Part shown: one piece after another, positions 49,281 through 58,380 of the stretch
How positions within the stretch are numbered: position 1 is the stretch's first letter
How the letters are laid out: every line of letters begins with the position of its first letter
From: Corynebacterium suranareeae
GTDB taxonomy: Bacteria > Actinomycetota > Actinomycetes > Mycobacteriales > Mycobacteriaceae
Reading direction: 5' to 3'
Length of the DNA: 64,000 nt
NCBI RefSeq assembly: GCF_002355155.1
Contig: NZ_AP017369.1
Coordinates: 2,418,001 to 2,482,000 of the forward strand
Notes under the pieces: model-generated
Seen by the model: the letters and a program-made list of their open reading frames with translations, nothing else
Database searches by the model: none
What the model was told of the DNA's origin: nothing
Position numbers and translations under genes: made by a program

Positions 49281-50360
49281 TTATACGTTGCTCTGTGTGT
49301 TTTCGCCGTCGCGGGTTGCGTCGCGCTGAGAAACGAATGGGCTGGTGGAAGTAGCGTAAGGTGCTTCGCCAATGTGCTCAAGTGCTTGAGCGTTGGTTGC
49401 CTCTGGGTTGGAGTCGCGGAAGCTGATGTACTCAGCAAAGGAATCGCGGTCAACAACGCGGAGTTCGAAGTTCATCATTGCGTGGTAGGTACCGCACATT
49501 TCTGCACAGCGACCAACGAATGCGCCTTCCTCGGTGATCTCTTCGATCTGGAATACTCGCTGAGACTTGTTCGCCTCAGGGTGAGCATAAGCATCGCGCT
49601 TGAAGAGGAACTCTGGAACCCAGAAGGAGTGTGCAACGTCAGCAGATGCGAGGTTGAACTCGATTGGAGTATTCGAAGGGAGAACCAAGACTGGGATCTC
49701 GTCAGTGGTACCTAGGGTTTCAATCTGGTTGAAGTGTAGGTAAGAGATATCAGACTTGGAGTTACCGTGAATTGGGTTATCTCCAGCAGGGTCCTTCTTG
49801 GAAGCCTCGGCCGCTGCCTGACGCTCCTCGTCAACTCCCTGGTACTCGCTACCGCCCGGTGCTAGTGCACTGTCGATCTCGGAGTAACCGAACTTCCAGT
49901 TCCACTGGTACGCGGTGACGTCCACAGTGACCTCTGGGCTCTTATCCAACGCGGTGACCTTGTCCTGGGTCTGCACGGTGAAGAAGAACAGCACCATGAC
50001 GATGATGATCGGAACGATCGTCAGGACGAGTTCTAGCGGAACGTTGTACTGAAGCTGCTTAGGGAATTCTCCCTCGCCGCGCTTTTCAGCCTTCTTGGCG
50101 TTCCAAGAGAAGATTGCAGTGAGGAAAAGACCCCACATGATAATTCCGATGATCCAGGCAGCAACCCAGACCCATGACCAGAAGTTACCCATGGCCACTG
50201 CTTCAGGGGTAATGCCATCAGGCCAACCCATACGTAGGAAATCTCCAAGCACACCGCCAGGAGGGGCGACTTCACAGCCTGCCATGGCGAGGCCACCTAA
50301 GCCCAAGACACCGCCAAGCAGGGCCTTGCGCTTTAAACCACGCTTATTTTGCTGTTCCAC
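49281..50360 (-). CDS. ctaC: Cytochrome c oxidase subunit II
   Basis: A 359-residue CuA-carrying subunit of the aa3 oxidase. It begins with a lipoprotein signal (lipobox LAMAGC, Cys near residue 28), has two transmembrane helices (about 55-80 and 110-130), and a periplasmic cupredoxin domain with ADVAHSFWVPEF and the CuA site GRCAEMCGTYHAMM. An acidic/Lys-rich insertion (EASKKDPAGDNPIHG) is typical of the corynebacterial protein. GTG at 50358-50360 with GAAGG upstream; the earlier in-frame start at 50387 is less likely. Divergent from ltsA. Confidence 0.96.
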   Translation of the reverse strand: MEQQNKRGLKRKALLGGVLGLGGLAMAGCEVAPPGGVLGDFLRMGWPDGITPEAVAMGNFWSWVWVAAWIIGIIMWGLFLTAIFSWNAKKAEKRGEGEFPKQLQYNVPLELVLTIVPIIIVMVLFFFTVQTQDKVTALDKSPEVTVDVTAYQWNWKFGYSEIDSALAPGGSEYQGVDEERQAAAEASKKDPAGDNPIHGNSKSDISYLHFNQIETLGTTDEIPVLVLPSNTPIEFNLASADVAHSFWVPEFLFKRDAYAHPEANKSQRVFQIEEITEEGAFVGRCAEMCGTYHAMMNFELRVVDRDSFAEYISFRDSNPEATNAQALEHIGEAPYATSTSPFVSQRDATRDGENTQSNV

Positions 50361-50861
50361 GTGTGTTCTGCCTTCCTGTCCACACAAAAACCAGAGACCT
50401 TACGGTCATTTCTATCTTCGCAGAATAGCCTATTTGCCAGCCGATTCCATATCTTGCGTTTGGTGGAAATATCTTCATGGATTTTATTTAAAGAGGCGTC
50501 AAATGTCTTTTAACTGCAACAATATGTCCGAACCCTCTGGTGGAATACCTAAAGTGTAGGCATTATATGTATGCCACGTCACAGACCATCAACCTTTTGA
50601 TTGCCCTTGAAAAACCCCCACCCCTACCCCCTACGGGGCTGCAAGGTGCATGTATTGCGAAATCAATAATGTTTTAAGAATTCTTTGCGGTTTCTTCCAG
50701 AGTCGGGGGACGCGTGTCCGATTCGATTCCTTCAAAGAATTTTGGCGTGCCCTTTTCACCTCCGATGTAACTTCGCCGTATCGTTACTAGGGATTCAACA
50801 AATGCGGTGCCACGATCTTGTCGTTCGCTTGGCACCTTTATTTCAGGAGGATTTTTCATTC
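50361..50861. other. Divergent ctaC-ltsA promoter region
   Basis: 500 bases between divergent genes, so it should hold promoters for both. I see an AT-rich stretch at 50547-50575 and a run of CCCCCACCCCTACCCCCTAC near 50618-50637 but no certain promoter. A 61-codon minus frame at 50674-50859 is considered spurious. Confidence 0.5.
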
Positions 50862-52784
50862 ATGTGCGGCCTTCTTGGCATATTGACTGCAAACGGGAAC
50901 GCTGAAGCATTCGTTCCTGCTCTCGAGCGGGCCTTGCCATGCATGCGCCACCGTGGCCCTGATGACGCCGGCACATGGCACGATGCCGATGCTGCTTTTG
51001 GCTTCAACCGTCTCTCCATCATCGATATCGCCCATTCACATCAGCCACTTCGCTGGGGTCCTGCTAATGAACCAGACCGTTACGCCATGACCTTTAACGG
51101 TGAGATCTACAACTATGTGGAGCTTCGCAAAGAGCTTGCTGATTTGGGCTACACCTTTAACACTTCTGGCGATGGTGAACCTATTGTCGTTGGATTCCAC
51201 CACTGGGGTGAATCTGTCGTTGAACATTTGCGAGGCATGTTCGGTATTGCCATTTGGGATACCAAGGAAAAGTCACTGTTTTTAGCTCGTGACCAGTTCG
51301 GTATCAAGCCTTTGTTCTATGCCACCACTGAGCACGGAACTGTGTTTTCCTCCGAGAAAAAGACCATTTTAGAAATGGCTACGGAGATGAATCTAGACCT
51401 GAAGCTTGATAAACGCACTATTGAGCACTACGTTGACCTCCAGTATGTCCCTGAGCCAGAGACCCTTCATGCTCAGATTTCACGGCTTGAGTCTGGTTGC
51501 ACCGCAACTGTTCGCCCCGGAGGAAAGCTGGAACAAAAGCGCTACTTCAAGCCACAGTTCCCTGTGCAGAAGGTAGTAAAAGGTCAAGAACAGGACCTTT
51601 TCGATCGCATTGCCAAAGTGTTGGAGGATAGCGTCGAAAAGCATATGCGCGCCGACGTGACCGTGGGCTCGTTCCTTTCCGGCGGCATTGACTCAACCGC
51701 TATTGCTGCGCTTGCAAAGCGCCACAACCCTAACCTGCTCACCTTTACCACCGGCTTTGAGCGCGAAGGCTACTCCGAGGTCGATGTGGCTGCAGAATCA
51801 GCAGAGGCGATTGGTGCAGAGCACATCGTGAAGATCGTATCTCCTGAGGAGTACGCCGATGCGATTCCAAAGATCATGTGGTACCTGGATGATCCAGTGG
51901 CAGACCCCTCGTTGGTTCCCTTGTACTTTGTTGCTGCAGAAGCCCGCAAACACGTCAAGGTAGTGTTGTCTGGTGAAGGCGCAGATGAGCTTTTCGGTGG
52001 ATACACCATCTACAAGGAACCACTGTCGCTTGCACCGTTTGAAAAAATCCCTACTCCCCTACGCAAAGGGCTAGGCCGCCTCAGCAAGGTTCTTCCAGAT
52101 GGAATGAAGGGCAAATCACTCCTCGAACGTGGCTCCATGACCATGGAAGAGCGCTATTACGGCAATGCGCGTTCCTTCAACTTCGAGCAAATGCAACGCG
52201 TAATTCCTTGGGCGAAACGCGAATGGGACCACCGCGAAGTAACAGCCCCAATTTACGCTCAGTCTCGTAACTTCGATCCAGTTGCTCGCATGCAGCACCT
52301 AGATCTATTTACCTGGATGCGTGGCGATATCTTAGTCAAGGCCGACAAAATCAACATGGCAAACTCCCTTGAGCTGCGCGTTCCCTTCCTAGACAAGGAA
52401 GTTTTCAAGGTTGCAGAGACAATTCCTTATGATCTGAAAATCGCAAACGGCACCACAAAGTACGCACTGCGCAAGGCACTTGAGCAGATCGTCCCGCCCC
52501 ATGTCCTCCACCGCAAAAAACTCGGTTTCCCCGTCCCAATGCGCCACTGGCTTGCAGGCGATGAACTGTTTGGTTGGGCACAAGACACCATCAAGGAGTC
52601 TGGAACCGACGAGATCTTCAACAAACAGGCTGTACTGGACATGCTGAAGGAACACCGCGATGGTGTTTCCGATCATTCCCGTCGCCTGTGGACAGTTCTG
52701 TCCTTCATGGTGTGGCATGGCATTTTTGTGGAAAACCGCATTGATCCACAGATTGAAGATCGCTCTTACCCAGTCGAGCTTTAA
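50862..52784 (+). CDS. ltsA: Glutamine-dependent amidotransferase LtsA (peptidoglycan mDAP amidation)
   Basis: A 640-residue class II glutamine amidotransferase of the asparagine synthetase B family. MCGLLGI gives the N-terminal nucleophile Cys2; MRHRGPDDAG and FNGEIYNYVELR complete the glutaminase site, and SFLSGGIDSTAIAAL is the synthetase PP-loop. LtsA amidates meso-diaminopimelate residues in C. glutamicum peptidoglycan; loss makes cells lysozyme sensitive. ATG at 50862 follows CAGGAGG (50844-50850) and places Cys at position 2, so longer in-frame starts are rejected. A strong terminator follows. Confidence 0.96.
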   Translation: MCGLLGILTANGNAEAFVPALERALPCMRHRGPDDAGTWHDADAAFGFNRLSIIDIAHSHQPLRWGPANEPDRYAMTFNGEIYNYVELRKELADLGYTFNTSGDGEPIVVGFHHWGESVVEHLRGMFGIAIWDTKEKSLFLARDQFGIKPLFYATTEHGTVFSSEKKTILEMATEMNLDLKLDKRTIEHYVDLQYVPEPETLHAQISRLESGCTATVRPGGKLEQKRYFKPQFPVQKVVKGQEQDLFDRIAKVLEDSVEKHMRADVTVGSFLSGGIDSTAIAALAKRHNPNLLTFTTGFEREGYSEVDVAAESAEAIGAEHIVKIVSPEEYADAIPKIMWYLDDPVADPSLVPLYFVAAEARKHVKVVLSGEGADELFGGYTIYKEPLSLAPFEKIPTPLRKGLGRLSKVLPDGMKGKSLLERGSMTMEERYYGNARSFNFEQMQRVIPWAKREWDHREVTAPIYAQSRNFDPVARMQHLDLFTWMRGDILVKADKINMANSLELRVPFLDKEVFKVAETIPYDLKIANGTTKYALRKALEQIVPPHVLHRKKLGFPVPMRHWLAGDELFGWAQDTIKESGTDEIFNKQAVLDMLKEHRDGVSDHSRRLWTVLSFMVWHGIFVENRIDPQIEDRSYPVEL

Positions 52785-52795
52785 CCGCACTTGTG

Positions 52796-52846
52796 AAAAA
52801 TCCCCTTGCATGCCCGTATCGAATACGGTCGAATGCAGGGGGATTT
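52796..52846 (+). terminator. Terminator of ltsA
   Basis: AAAAATCCCCTTGCAT (52796-52811) pairs with ATGCAGGGGGATTTT (52832-52846); the loop contains a second stem CCGTAT-CGA-ATACGG. The stem ends in a T-run. Confidence 0.92.
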
Positions 52847-52964
52847 TGGCATTCTTTGTCGGTTTGCAGAATGGATACTTTCTCCACTCAGGAGGTAGGC
52901 GCTTACTCTATACCGATCGTGTGGTCTCCTTTTGAGCACCGGACTTTTAAAGGCCAAACATACA

Positions 52965-52998
52965 TGACAAGATTTCGAGTTTTCGGGAATCCTTGTCA
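52965..52998 (-). repeat. Hairpin repeat, possible GACCAA-family copy F
   Basis: TGACAAG...CTTGTCA with an inner segment TTTCGAGTTTTCGGGAAT. The reverse complement of the copy at 25657 reads AAGAATCGAGTTTCTCGAG, clearly similar (AAGA-TCGAGTTT-TCG). The arm has CAA for CCAA with the matching change on the other side, that is, compensatory. Confidence 0.5.
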
Positions 52999-53034
52999 CA
53001 CCAGTCTGGTTTGGGAAGAGGTAAAGCAAACATT

Positions 53035-53072
53035 CGTGCCAATAATTTGTGTTTTTCAGAATTCTTGGCACG
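53035..53072 (-). repeat. Hairpin repeat, possible GACCAA-family copy G
   Basis: CGTGCCAA...TTGGCACG, eight-base perfect arms, loop about 22 bases with AGAATTC. On the minus strand it begins GTGCCAAGAATTCTG, sharing CCAAGAAT with copy C. Membership is tentative. Confidence 0.4.
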
Positions 53073-53263
53073 TGTGTTTGGTCGCATCATAAATTGGCTA
53101 AAACCTAACTCAGTGGCGTGAAAAAAGAACCCTCACAGAATCGTTTCTAACGACCTTTTGGGCTCCAGGTAATACAAATTACTCATTCTTGAAATCCAGT
53201 CGCTTAAACAGCCCACAAACGACGGCAACCAAAATCCACAATGCACTAACCCCACAATGCACA

Positions 53264-53303
53264 AAAGGCCCACCCCGAAGACATTTTCCTCGGGATGAGC
53301 CTT
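53264..53303 (-). terminator. Terminator of the Fe-S carrier gene
   Basis: AAGGCCCACCCCGA (from 53265) and TCGGGATGAGCCTT (to 53303) pair with two mismatches; on the minus strand CCTTTTGTG follows. Confidence 0.7.
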
Positions 53304-53336
53304 GTCCAGATTAAGCCAGATTATGACTGTGTGGAT

Positions 53337-53681
53337 TTAGTTGAAGGAGTCACCACATGCGCAGGAGCTGCCAGCATTTGGGTTGTCGATGGTAAAGCCC
53401 TGCTGCTCAATGGTGTCAGCGAAGTCAATCTGAGCGCCAAGCAGGTATGGGGTGCTCATCTTGTCCACAACAAGGCGAACGCCACCGACGACATCTACCT
53501 TGTCGCCGTCCAGGGTGCGGTCATCGAAGTAAAGCTGGTAGCGCAGACCAGAGCAGCCACCTGGCTGAACAGCAATTCGCAGTGAGAGGTCATCGCGACC
53601 TTCCTGGTCAATGAGAGCCTTAGCCTTGGACGCTGCGGACTCGGTCAAGATAACGCCAGTATTGGTTGATGGAGCGGTCAT
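53337..53681 (-). CDS. A-type iron-sulfur cluster carrier (HesB/IscA/ErpA)
   Basis: A 114-residue HesB-like protein handing Fe-S clusters to apo-enzymes. The three ligand cysteines are in PGGCSGLRYQLYFDD and near the C-terminus GSSCACGDSF. It matches M. tuberculosis Rv2204c. ATG at 53679-53681 (MTAPSTNTG) with AAGGAG upstream; an in-frame start 12 codons earlier is less likely. Nearby Fe-S clients include QcrA and LipA. Confidence 0.95.
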   Translation of the reverse strand: MTAPSTNTGVILTESAASKAKALIDQEGRDDLSLRIAVQPGGCSGLRYQLYFDDRTLDGDKVDVVGGVRLVVDKMSTPYLLGAQIDFADTIEQQGFTIDNPNAGSSCACGDSFN

Positions 53682-54026
53682 CGCTTTAGTCTCCTTAACT
53701 TTTGGCCAATCCTGCACTTGTGAAAAGTTGAATTGACCTAGACTTCTTAAACATCGTTTGTGGCTTGCAGTGTACTCCCCTTTTTACACACACCCAGCAA
53801 GCAAAGCTGAATTAGCTGAAAGGAAAGCACATTGGATGTTTCCCAGCCTACTCACTGTACTTAGATCAGTAAACCCGGAAATACCCGTATTTAATTATTG
53901 GTTTTACCTGGTTGGTTCAAAAACATTCACTTTTAAACCTTGCAGATGGTCGTTCTGTTTCGTTTCAACCACATAGACCACACCCCTATTCCCGATTTCA
54001 GTAGTTTTCCTTGTAGCCTATTGGGT
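53682..54026. other. Divergent region before the DUF3043 gene
   Basis: 345 bases between divergent genes, so it holds two promoters. On the plus strand TAGCCT ends eight bases before the GTG at 54027, possibly a -10 box for a leaderless mRNA. No gene seen. Confidence 0.45.
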
Positions 54027-54752
54027 GTGAAACTTCCTTGGGATAAAAATAAGAATACCGAAGGGGCTGACGCTGCAGGCCAAGACGCCAGCTCCACCCC
54101 TGAACCAACAACCGCTGAGGCCGAATCCGCTGCGCAGAAATTGCCAAAGGGATACACAGCACCGAAGGGCCGTCCCACCCCAAAGCGTCGTGAGGTTGAG
54201 CTAGAACGTGGTGTCGTTGGCGGGCAGTCTTTGGCTCCTTCCGACACTTATTCTCAGCAGCGCCAAAAACGCAAAGAACTCAAGGCTTCTATGTCTAAGG
54301 AAGAATTCAAGGCATACAAGCAAAAGGAACGCGATGCCCGCATCAAGCGCCAGCGTGAAACTCAAGCTGCAATGGATCGCGGCGAGGAAGCCTACTTGAT
54401 GGATCGCGATAAGGGCGAGGTGCGTCGCTTTGCTCGCGACTGGGTAGATTCCCGCAGGTTCTTGTCCAACTTCGTTATGCCAGTGGCCATTGCGTTGCTT
54501 GTGGTGATGTTGATCGGTAACTTCAATCCGCAGTTCGCCGCGACTTCTTCCATGGTCGCTATGGTTTTGATGCTGGGCTTCCTCGTTGAGGGCATCACAA
54601 CGGGTCGCCGCGTTAACAAAGCTGCTCGCGCCAAGTTCCCGGGTACCACTGAGACTGGTTTTGGTCTGGGCTACTACGCCTATTCGCGTTCCGTACAGCC
54701 ACGCAAATGGCGTACCCCTCGTGCGCGTGTAGAAATCGGCGCTGACGTGTAA
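54027..54752 (+). CDS. DUF3043 domain membrane protein
   Basis: A 241-residue actinobacterial protein of unknown function. The charged N-terminal half (KLPWDKNKN, then RPTPKRREVELERG and a Lys/Arg-rich helix KRKELKASMSKEEFKAYKQK) is cytoplasmic; it is followed by FARDWVDSRRFLSNFVMP, the family signature, and two helices (about 160-180 and 184-205). The end, RKWRTPRARVEIG, is basic. GTG at 54027 is preferred as it starts a typical family N-terminus (VKLPWDK); the longer frame starts at 53940. Homologue of Rv2206, next to cobT there too. Confidence 0.88.
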   Translation: MKLPWDKNKNTEGADAAGQDASSTPEPTTAEAESAAQKLPKGYTAPKGRPTPKRREVELERGVVGGQSLAPSDTYSQQRQKRKELKASMSKEEFKAYKQKERDARIKRQRETQAAMDRGEEAYLMDRDKGEVRRFARDWVDSRRFLSNFVMPVAIALLVVMLIGNFNPQFAATSSMVAMVLMLGFLVEGITTGRRVNKAARAKFPGTTETGFGLGYYAYSRSVQPRKWRTPRARVEIGADV

Positions 54753-54774
54753 ACCCTCCACGCTTTAGTTCTTG

Positions 54775-54840
54775 ACGGGTCCAGGTCTGATAAATCTGTT
54801 TATGCAGAGTTATTTATCGGATCGGGTCCCGTTTTCTTTT
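54775..54840 (+). terminator. Terminator after the DUF3043 gene
   Basis: Arms ACGGGTCCAGGTCTGATAAA (from 54775) and ATTTATCGGATCGGGTCCCG (from 54812) pair over 21 positions with a few mismatches, followed by TTTTCTTTT. Confidence 0.88.
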
Positions 54841-55048
54841 CAGGAACGGTCTGGCCTCGCGTTTAGGGGAAGTAAACAAAAGGGGTTCGTCGATAAGCAA
54901 AGCGCGCCTAGGGCGCAAGCTTTAATTGCTTTTCGACGCTCCCCTCCCCCAAAATGCGCGCCTTTCCCCGAGGGTTGCGTTCCTCTGGTTCCGTCTGCCA
55001 CTAGAGTTGAAATCGTTTTAAAGTAACAGTCGGTTGAAGGAGTTGTTA

Positions 55049-56119
55049 ATGGTTCCAGCAGAGCTTTTTGCGCGAGTGGAATTTCCAGATCATAAAGTCC
55101 TGGCCCAGGCGAAGGATTTTCATGACTCCCTCACCAAGCCACCTGGATCTTTGGGCAAGTTGGAAGAAATTGGGTGTTTCATCGCAGCGTGCCAAGGACA
55201 CATCCCACCTCGACCACTCAACAACTCCAAAATCGTTGTATTCGCAGGTGACCACGGTATTGCCGCCAAAGGTGTATCCGCTTACCCTTCTACCGTCTCT
55301 GTGCAGCTGGCGAACAATATTTCCCACGGCGGAGCAGCAATCAACGTTCTAGCACGTGCTGCTGGGGCTTCCGTCCGCATGGTAGATACATCTTTAGATC
55401 ATGAGGCTTGGGGTGATGAACGGGTCTCGCGGTCTTCTGGATCAATCGACGTAGAAGATGCCATGACCCAGGAACAAGTTGAACGGGCCCTAGAAATTGG
55501 CAAACGCATTGCTGATCAAGAAGTAGATGCCGGCGCCGACATCTTAATCCCAGGCGATTTAGGCATCGGCAACACCACTGTCGCTGCCGCACTCGTGGGC
55601 ACATTCACATTGGCGGAACCAGTCGTTGTTGTCGGCCGTGGATCTGGAATCGATGACGAAACCTGGAAGACAAAAGTGTCAGCCATCCGTGACGCAATGT
55701 TCCGCGTTCGGGATCTTCGCCAAGACCCCATTGAGATAGCCCGAAAAATCTCCTCGCCAGATTTAGCTGCCATGGCTGGTTTCATTGCACAAGCAGCTGT
55801 GCGGCGCACCCCTGTGCTTCTCGACGGCGTCACCGTCACAGCTGCAGCTTTGTTAGCAAACAAACTAGCCCCAGGTGCCAGGCGTTGGTTTATTGCAGGA
55901 CATCGCTCTACCGAACCAGCCCACTCGATTGCTTTAGATGCCCTCGCTTTAGACCCGATCTTAGAGTTCAGTATGTCGCTTGGTGAAGGCTCTGGTGCCG
56001 CCGCAGCATTGCCCTTGGTCAAAGTTGCAGTTGAATTGATGAACGATGTTTCTACCAGGTCGGATGCAGGAGTTGATGGTCCCCTATCTGCTGCGGTAGA
56101 GGAAGCAGCGGCGGAATAG
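55049..56119 (+). CDS. cobT: Nicotinate-nucleotide--dimethylbenzimidazole phosphoribosyltransferase
   Basis: A 356-residue CobT that activates the lower ligand of cobalamin (alpha-ribazole phosphate). Typical parts: LTKPPGSLGKLEEIG, VFAGDHGIAAKGVSAYP, GDLGIGNTTVAAAL and the C-terminal EGSGAAAALPLVK with the catalytic Glu. ATG at 55049 follows GAAGGAG at good spacing, so the TTG at 55034 is rejected. In relatives cobT is normally followed by cobS (and in some by cobU nearby). Neither is present here, so the gene stands alone between a terminator and a convergent dehydrogenase. Confidence 0.95.
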   Translation: MVPAELFARVEFPDHKVLAQAKDFHDSLTKPPGSLGKLEEIGCFIAACQGHIPPRPLNNSKIVVFAGDHGIAAKGVSAYPSTVSVQLANNISHGGAAINVLARAAGASVRMVDTSLDHEAWGDERVSRSSGSIDVEDAMTQEQVERALEIGKRIADQEVDAGADILIPGDLGIGNTTVAAALVGTFTLAEPVVVVGRGSGIDDETWKTKVSAIRDAMFRVRDLRQDPIEIARKISSPDLAAMAGFIAQAAVRRTPVLLDGVTVTAAALLANKLAPGARRWFIAGHRSTEPAHSIALDALALDPILEFSMSLGEGSGAAAALPLVKVAVELMNDVSTRSDAGVDGPLSAAVEEAAAE

Positions 56120-56162
56120 CCGGGTACCTTTTCACCTAGTAATGCCAGTGATTCCGGCTATT
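56113..56162. repeat. Inverted repeat at the cobT stop
   Basis: GAATAGCCGG (56113-56122) and CCGGCTATTC (56153-56162) are perfect complements around a 30-base loop; the right arm overlaps a second pattern GGTTATTCCG. It covers the cobT stop codon. No T-run. It may act as a terminator between convergent genes. Confidence 0.6.
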
Positions 56163-56193
56163 CGGTTATTCCGATTACTCAGCCGCTATCAAC

Positions 56194-56910
56194 CTAAACC
56201 TGATCCCGTGGTGTGATTCGCATGCGGTCGATGTTCATGTGCTTTGGCAGGCTGGCTACCCAGCGCACGGATTCAGCGATATCTTCTGCAGTCAGGTTCA
56301 GCACGTCATCGTAGACTGCTTCTGCACGCTTCTTATCTCCACCAAAACGAACGAGCGAGAATTCCTCAGTGGCAACGCGACCGGGGTCGATTTCAGACAC
56401 ACGGAGGGTCTGTTGGTGGGTTTCTAGGCGCAGAACGCGGTTGAATGCTGCGACACCAAACTTGGCTGCGTTGTATCCAGCGCCACCGACATAAGGATTT
56501 TCACCTGCGATCGAGCCGATGTTGATCACATGACCGTCGCGTGCGATAAGGCCGTCCATTAGCGCCTTGGTTACCCGCAAAGTACCCAGCACGTTGGTTT
56601 CATACATCCAGGTCCAATCATCAATATTGGCATCCTTAATGCTGTCTAGTCCCTTTGCACCTCCGGCGTTGTTAACCAAAAGGTCTACTTCTCCGACGGT
56701 AGCTGCCAGGGCATCGACTGATTCCTGGTCGGTTACATCCAACGCAACTGCGGTGCCTCCGATCTCTTGGGCTAATGCTTGTAGACGCTCTAAACGACGT
56801 GCTGCAACGATAACTTTCCAACCATCCGCTGCTAATGCGCGGGCTGAAGCTGCTCCGATTCCACTTGATCCACCAGTTACAACTGCAACTTTTTGCCCGT
56901 TTTCAGCCAC
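56194..56910 (-). CDS. Short-chain dehydrogenase/reductase (YdfG-like)
   Basis: A 238-residue classical SDR, NAD(P)-dependent. Cofactor loop VVTGGSSGIGAASARAL, NNAGGAKG, the catalytic Ser region INIGSIAGENPYVGG and YNAAK. It resembles E. coli YdfG, which oxidises L-allo-threonine and related 3-hydroxy acids; the substrate here is unproven. GTG at 56908-56910 follows AAAGGAG at seven bases; a 47-codon upstream extension is spurious. Confidence 0.92.
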   Translation of the reverse strand: MAENGQKVAVVTGGSSGIGAASARALAADGWKVIVAARRLERLQALAQEIGGTAVALDVTDQESVDALAATVGEVDLLVNNAGGAKGLDSIKDANIDDWTWMYETNVLGTLRVTKALMDGLIARDGHVINIGSIAGENPYVGGAGYNAAKFGVAAFNRVLRLETHQQTLRVSEIDPGRVATEEFSLVRFGGDKKRAEAVYDDVLNLTAEDIAESVRWVASLPKHMNIDRMRITPRDQV

Positions 56911-57038
56911 TGAATTCTCCTTTAAACAGATGTGATTTGATGCACGAACCAGCATGCCACTAGCTATGGACATCCCCCACCCCTGAAGCCACCCCCGACC
57001 GACAAACCAGCAGCAAGCGCAATAAAAACCCATAAGAA

Positions 57039-57078
57039 AACCCCGTTGCAATCACCCAAAAGTGAGCGCAACGGGGTT
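57039..57078 (-). terminator. Terminator of ilvE
   Basis: AACCCCGTTGC (57039-57049) and GCAACGGGGTT (57068-57078), perfect 11-bp stem; on the minus strand TTTTCTTATGG follows. Confidence 0.9.
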
Positions 57079-57093
57079 TACTAATCAGTTCTA

Positions 57094-58197
57094 TTAACCA
57101 ACTAGTGGGTGAAGCCATCCGTTTTGGTCTTCAACGTTTCCTTGTTGAATTCCAGTGAGGGTCTCACGAAGCTTCATCGTGATCTCACCAACTTCGTTGT
57201 TGTTTACTTCGAAGCTGCCGTGTGCAGACTTCACGGTGCCAACTGGAGTAATTACGGCTGCGGTACCGCACGCAAATGCTTCAGCCATCGCTCCAGACTT
57301 TGCGTCCTCTTCCCACTCAGTTGTGGTGATCCTGCGCTCTTCAACCTCATAGCCTAAATCTTTGGCTACTTGAAGCAAGGATTTACGGGTAACACCTGGT
57401 AGCAAAGAGCCGGAAAGTTCAGGGGTAACTAGTTTGACCTGATCGCCATTGCGGTAGATGAATCCGAGGTTCATTCCACCCATTTCTTCGATGTACTTGT
57501 GCTCGATTGCATCAAGCCACACAACCTGATCGCATCCCTTTTCAGCTGCCTGAGCTTGGGCAAGCAAAGAAGCAGCGTAGTTACCAGCGAACTTCGCGGC
57601 ACCAGTTCCTCCAGGAGCAGCACGAACGTAGTCTTCGCTGAGCCACACCGATACGGGCTTGATTCCACCAGTAAAGTACGCTCCTACTGGCGATGCAATA
57701 ACAAGGAATTTGTATGCATCCGCTGGGCTAACACCCAGACCAACTTCAGTAGAGATCATAAATGGGCGCAGATACAAAGAAGCTTCACCACCGTATTCAG
57801 GGACCCAATCTTGATCCACGTCTACCAGCAGTTCTATAGCTTTAATGAAATCTTCGGTCGGTAATTCAGGCATTGCCATTCGAGCTGCAGAACGCTGCAT
57901 ACGCTCGGCGTTTTCATCAGGACGGAATGTCTTGATGGAGCCATCCGCATGGCGGTAGGCCTTGATTCCCTCAAAAATTGCCTGTCCGTAGTGCAACACG
58001 GTCGTGGCAGGATCCATAGGAATCGGAGCATATGGCACTAATTGGGCGTTGTGCCAACCTTCCGCCTCAGTCCAGTCGATGGTCACCATGTGGTCGGTGA
58101 AGAACTTACCGAACTTCGGTGCGGCAAGAATTTCTTTCAGACGATCAGGTGACGTCGGATTTTCGGTATGGGTTACTGTGAACTCTAATGACGTCAT
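57094..58197 (-). CDS. ilvE: Branched-chain amino acid aminotransferase
   Basis: A 367-residue fold-type IV PLP enzyme, the last step of valine, leucine and isoleucine synthesis. Motifs: LHYGQAIFEGIKAYRH, KFAGNYAASLLAQAQAAEKG with the PLP Lys in the first part, EEMGGMNLGFIY, and CGTAAVITPVG. ATG at 58195-58197 (MTSLEF) matches the known C. glutamicum length; residues differ from that protein at scattered sites. Single gene, divergent from the aminopeptidase. Confidence 0.96.
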   Translation of the reverse strand: MTSLEFTVTHTENPTSPDRLKEILAAPKFGKFFTDHMVTIDWTEAEGWHNAQLVPYAPIPMDPATTVLHYGQAIFEGIKAYRHADGSIKTFRPDENAERMQRSAARMAMPELPTEDFIKAIELLVDVDQDWVPEYGGEASLYLRPFMISTEVGLGVSPADAYKFLVIASPVGAYFTGGIKPVSVWLSEDYVRAAPGGTGAAKFAGNYAASLLAQAQAAEKGCDQVVWLDAIEHKYIEEMGGMNLGFIYRNGDQVKLVTPELSGSLLPGVTRKSLLQVAKDLGYEVEERRITTTEWEEDAKSGAMAEAFACGTAAVITPVGTVKSAHGSFEVNNNEVGEITMKLRETLTGIQQGNVEDQNGWLHPLVG

Positions 58198-58380
58198 GGA
58201 TTTCAAGGTACACCTGCTAGATGACAGATACAGTAGTCAGCCCCATTTTATTGAGACAAAGCAACATTTTTGTCTCACCTTTTTGGGAAATGGCTAGGCT
58301 TGGTAGAAGTTAGTTTCTATTTTTGCGACCTCCGCCCATCAATGCGGTGGCGCACCTTTAACGAAAGGATCCAGCTTTCA

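Larger units (their letters stand above)
52847..53263. other. Intergenic region after ltsA
   Basis: About 420 bases without a gene between convergent ltsA and the Fe-S carrier gene. It holds two hairpins (52965-52998 and 53035-53072) related in layout to the GACCAA repeats. Nothing else is identifiable. Confidence 0.5.

Noticed and set aside
50674..50859. 61-codon minus-strand frame just upstream of ltsA
   Set aside because: It overlaps the ltsA leader and ribosome site region; no domain, and its start has no well placed ribosome site.
54772..55026. Possible cobU remnant upstream of cobT
   Set aside because: The 84-codon frame starts inside a terminator and shows no CobU P-loop; I could not recognise any cobU residue pattern.
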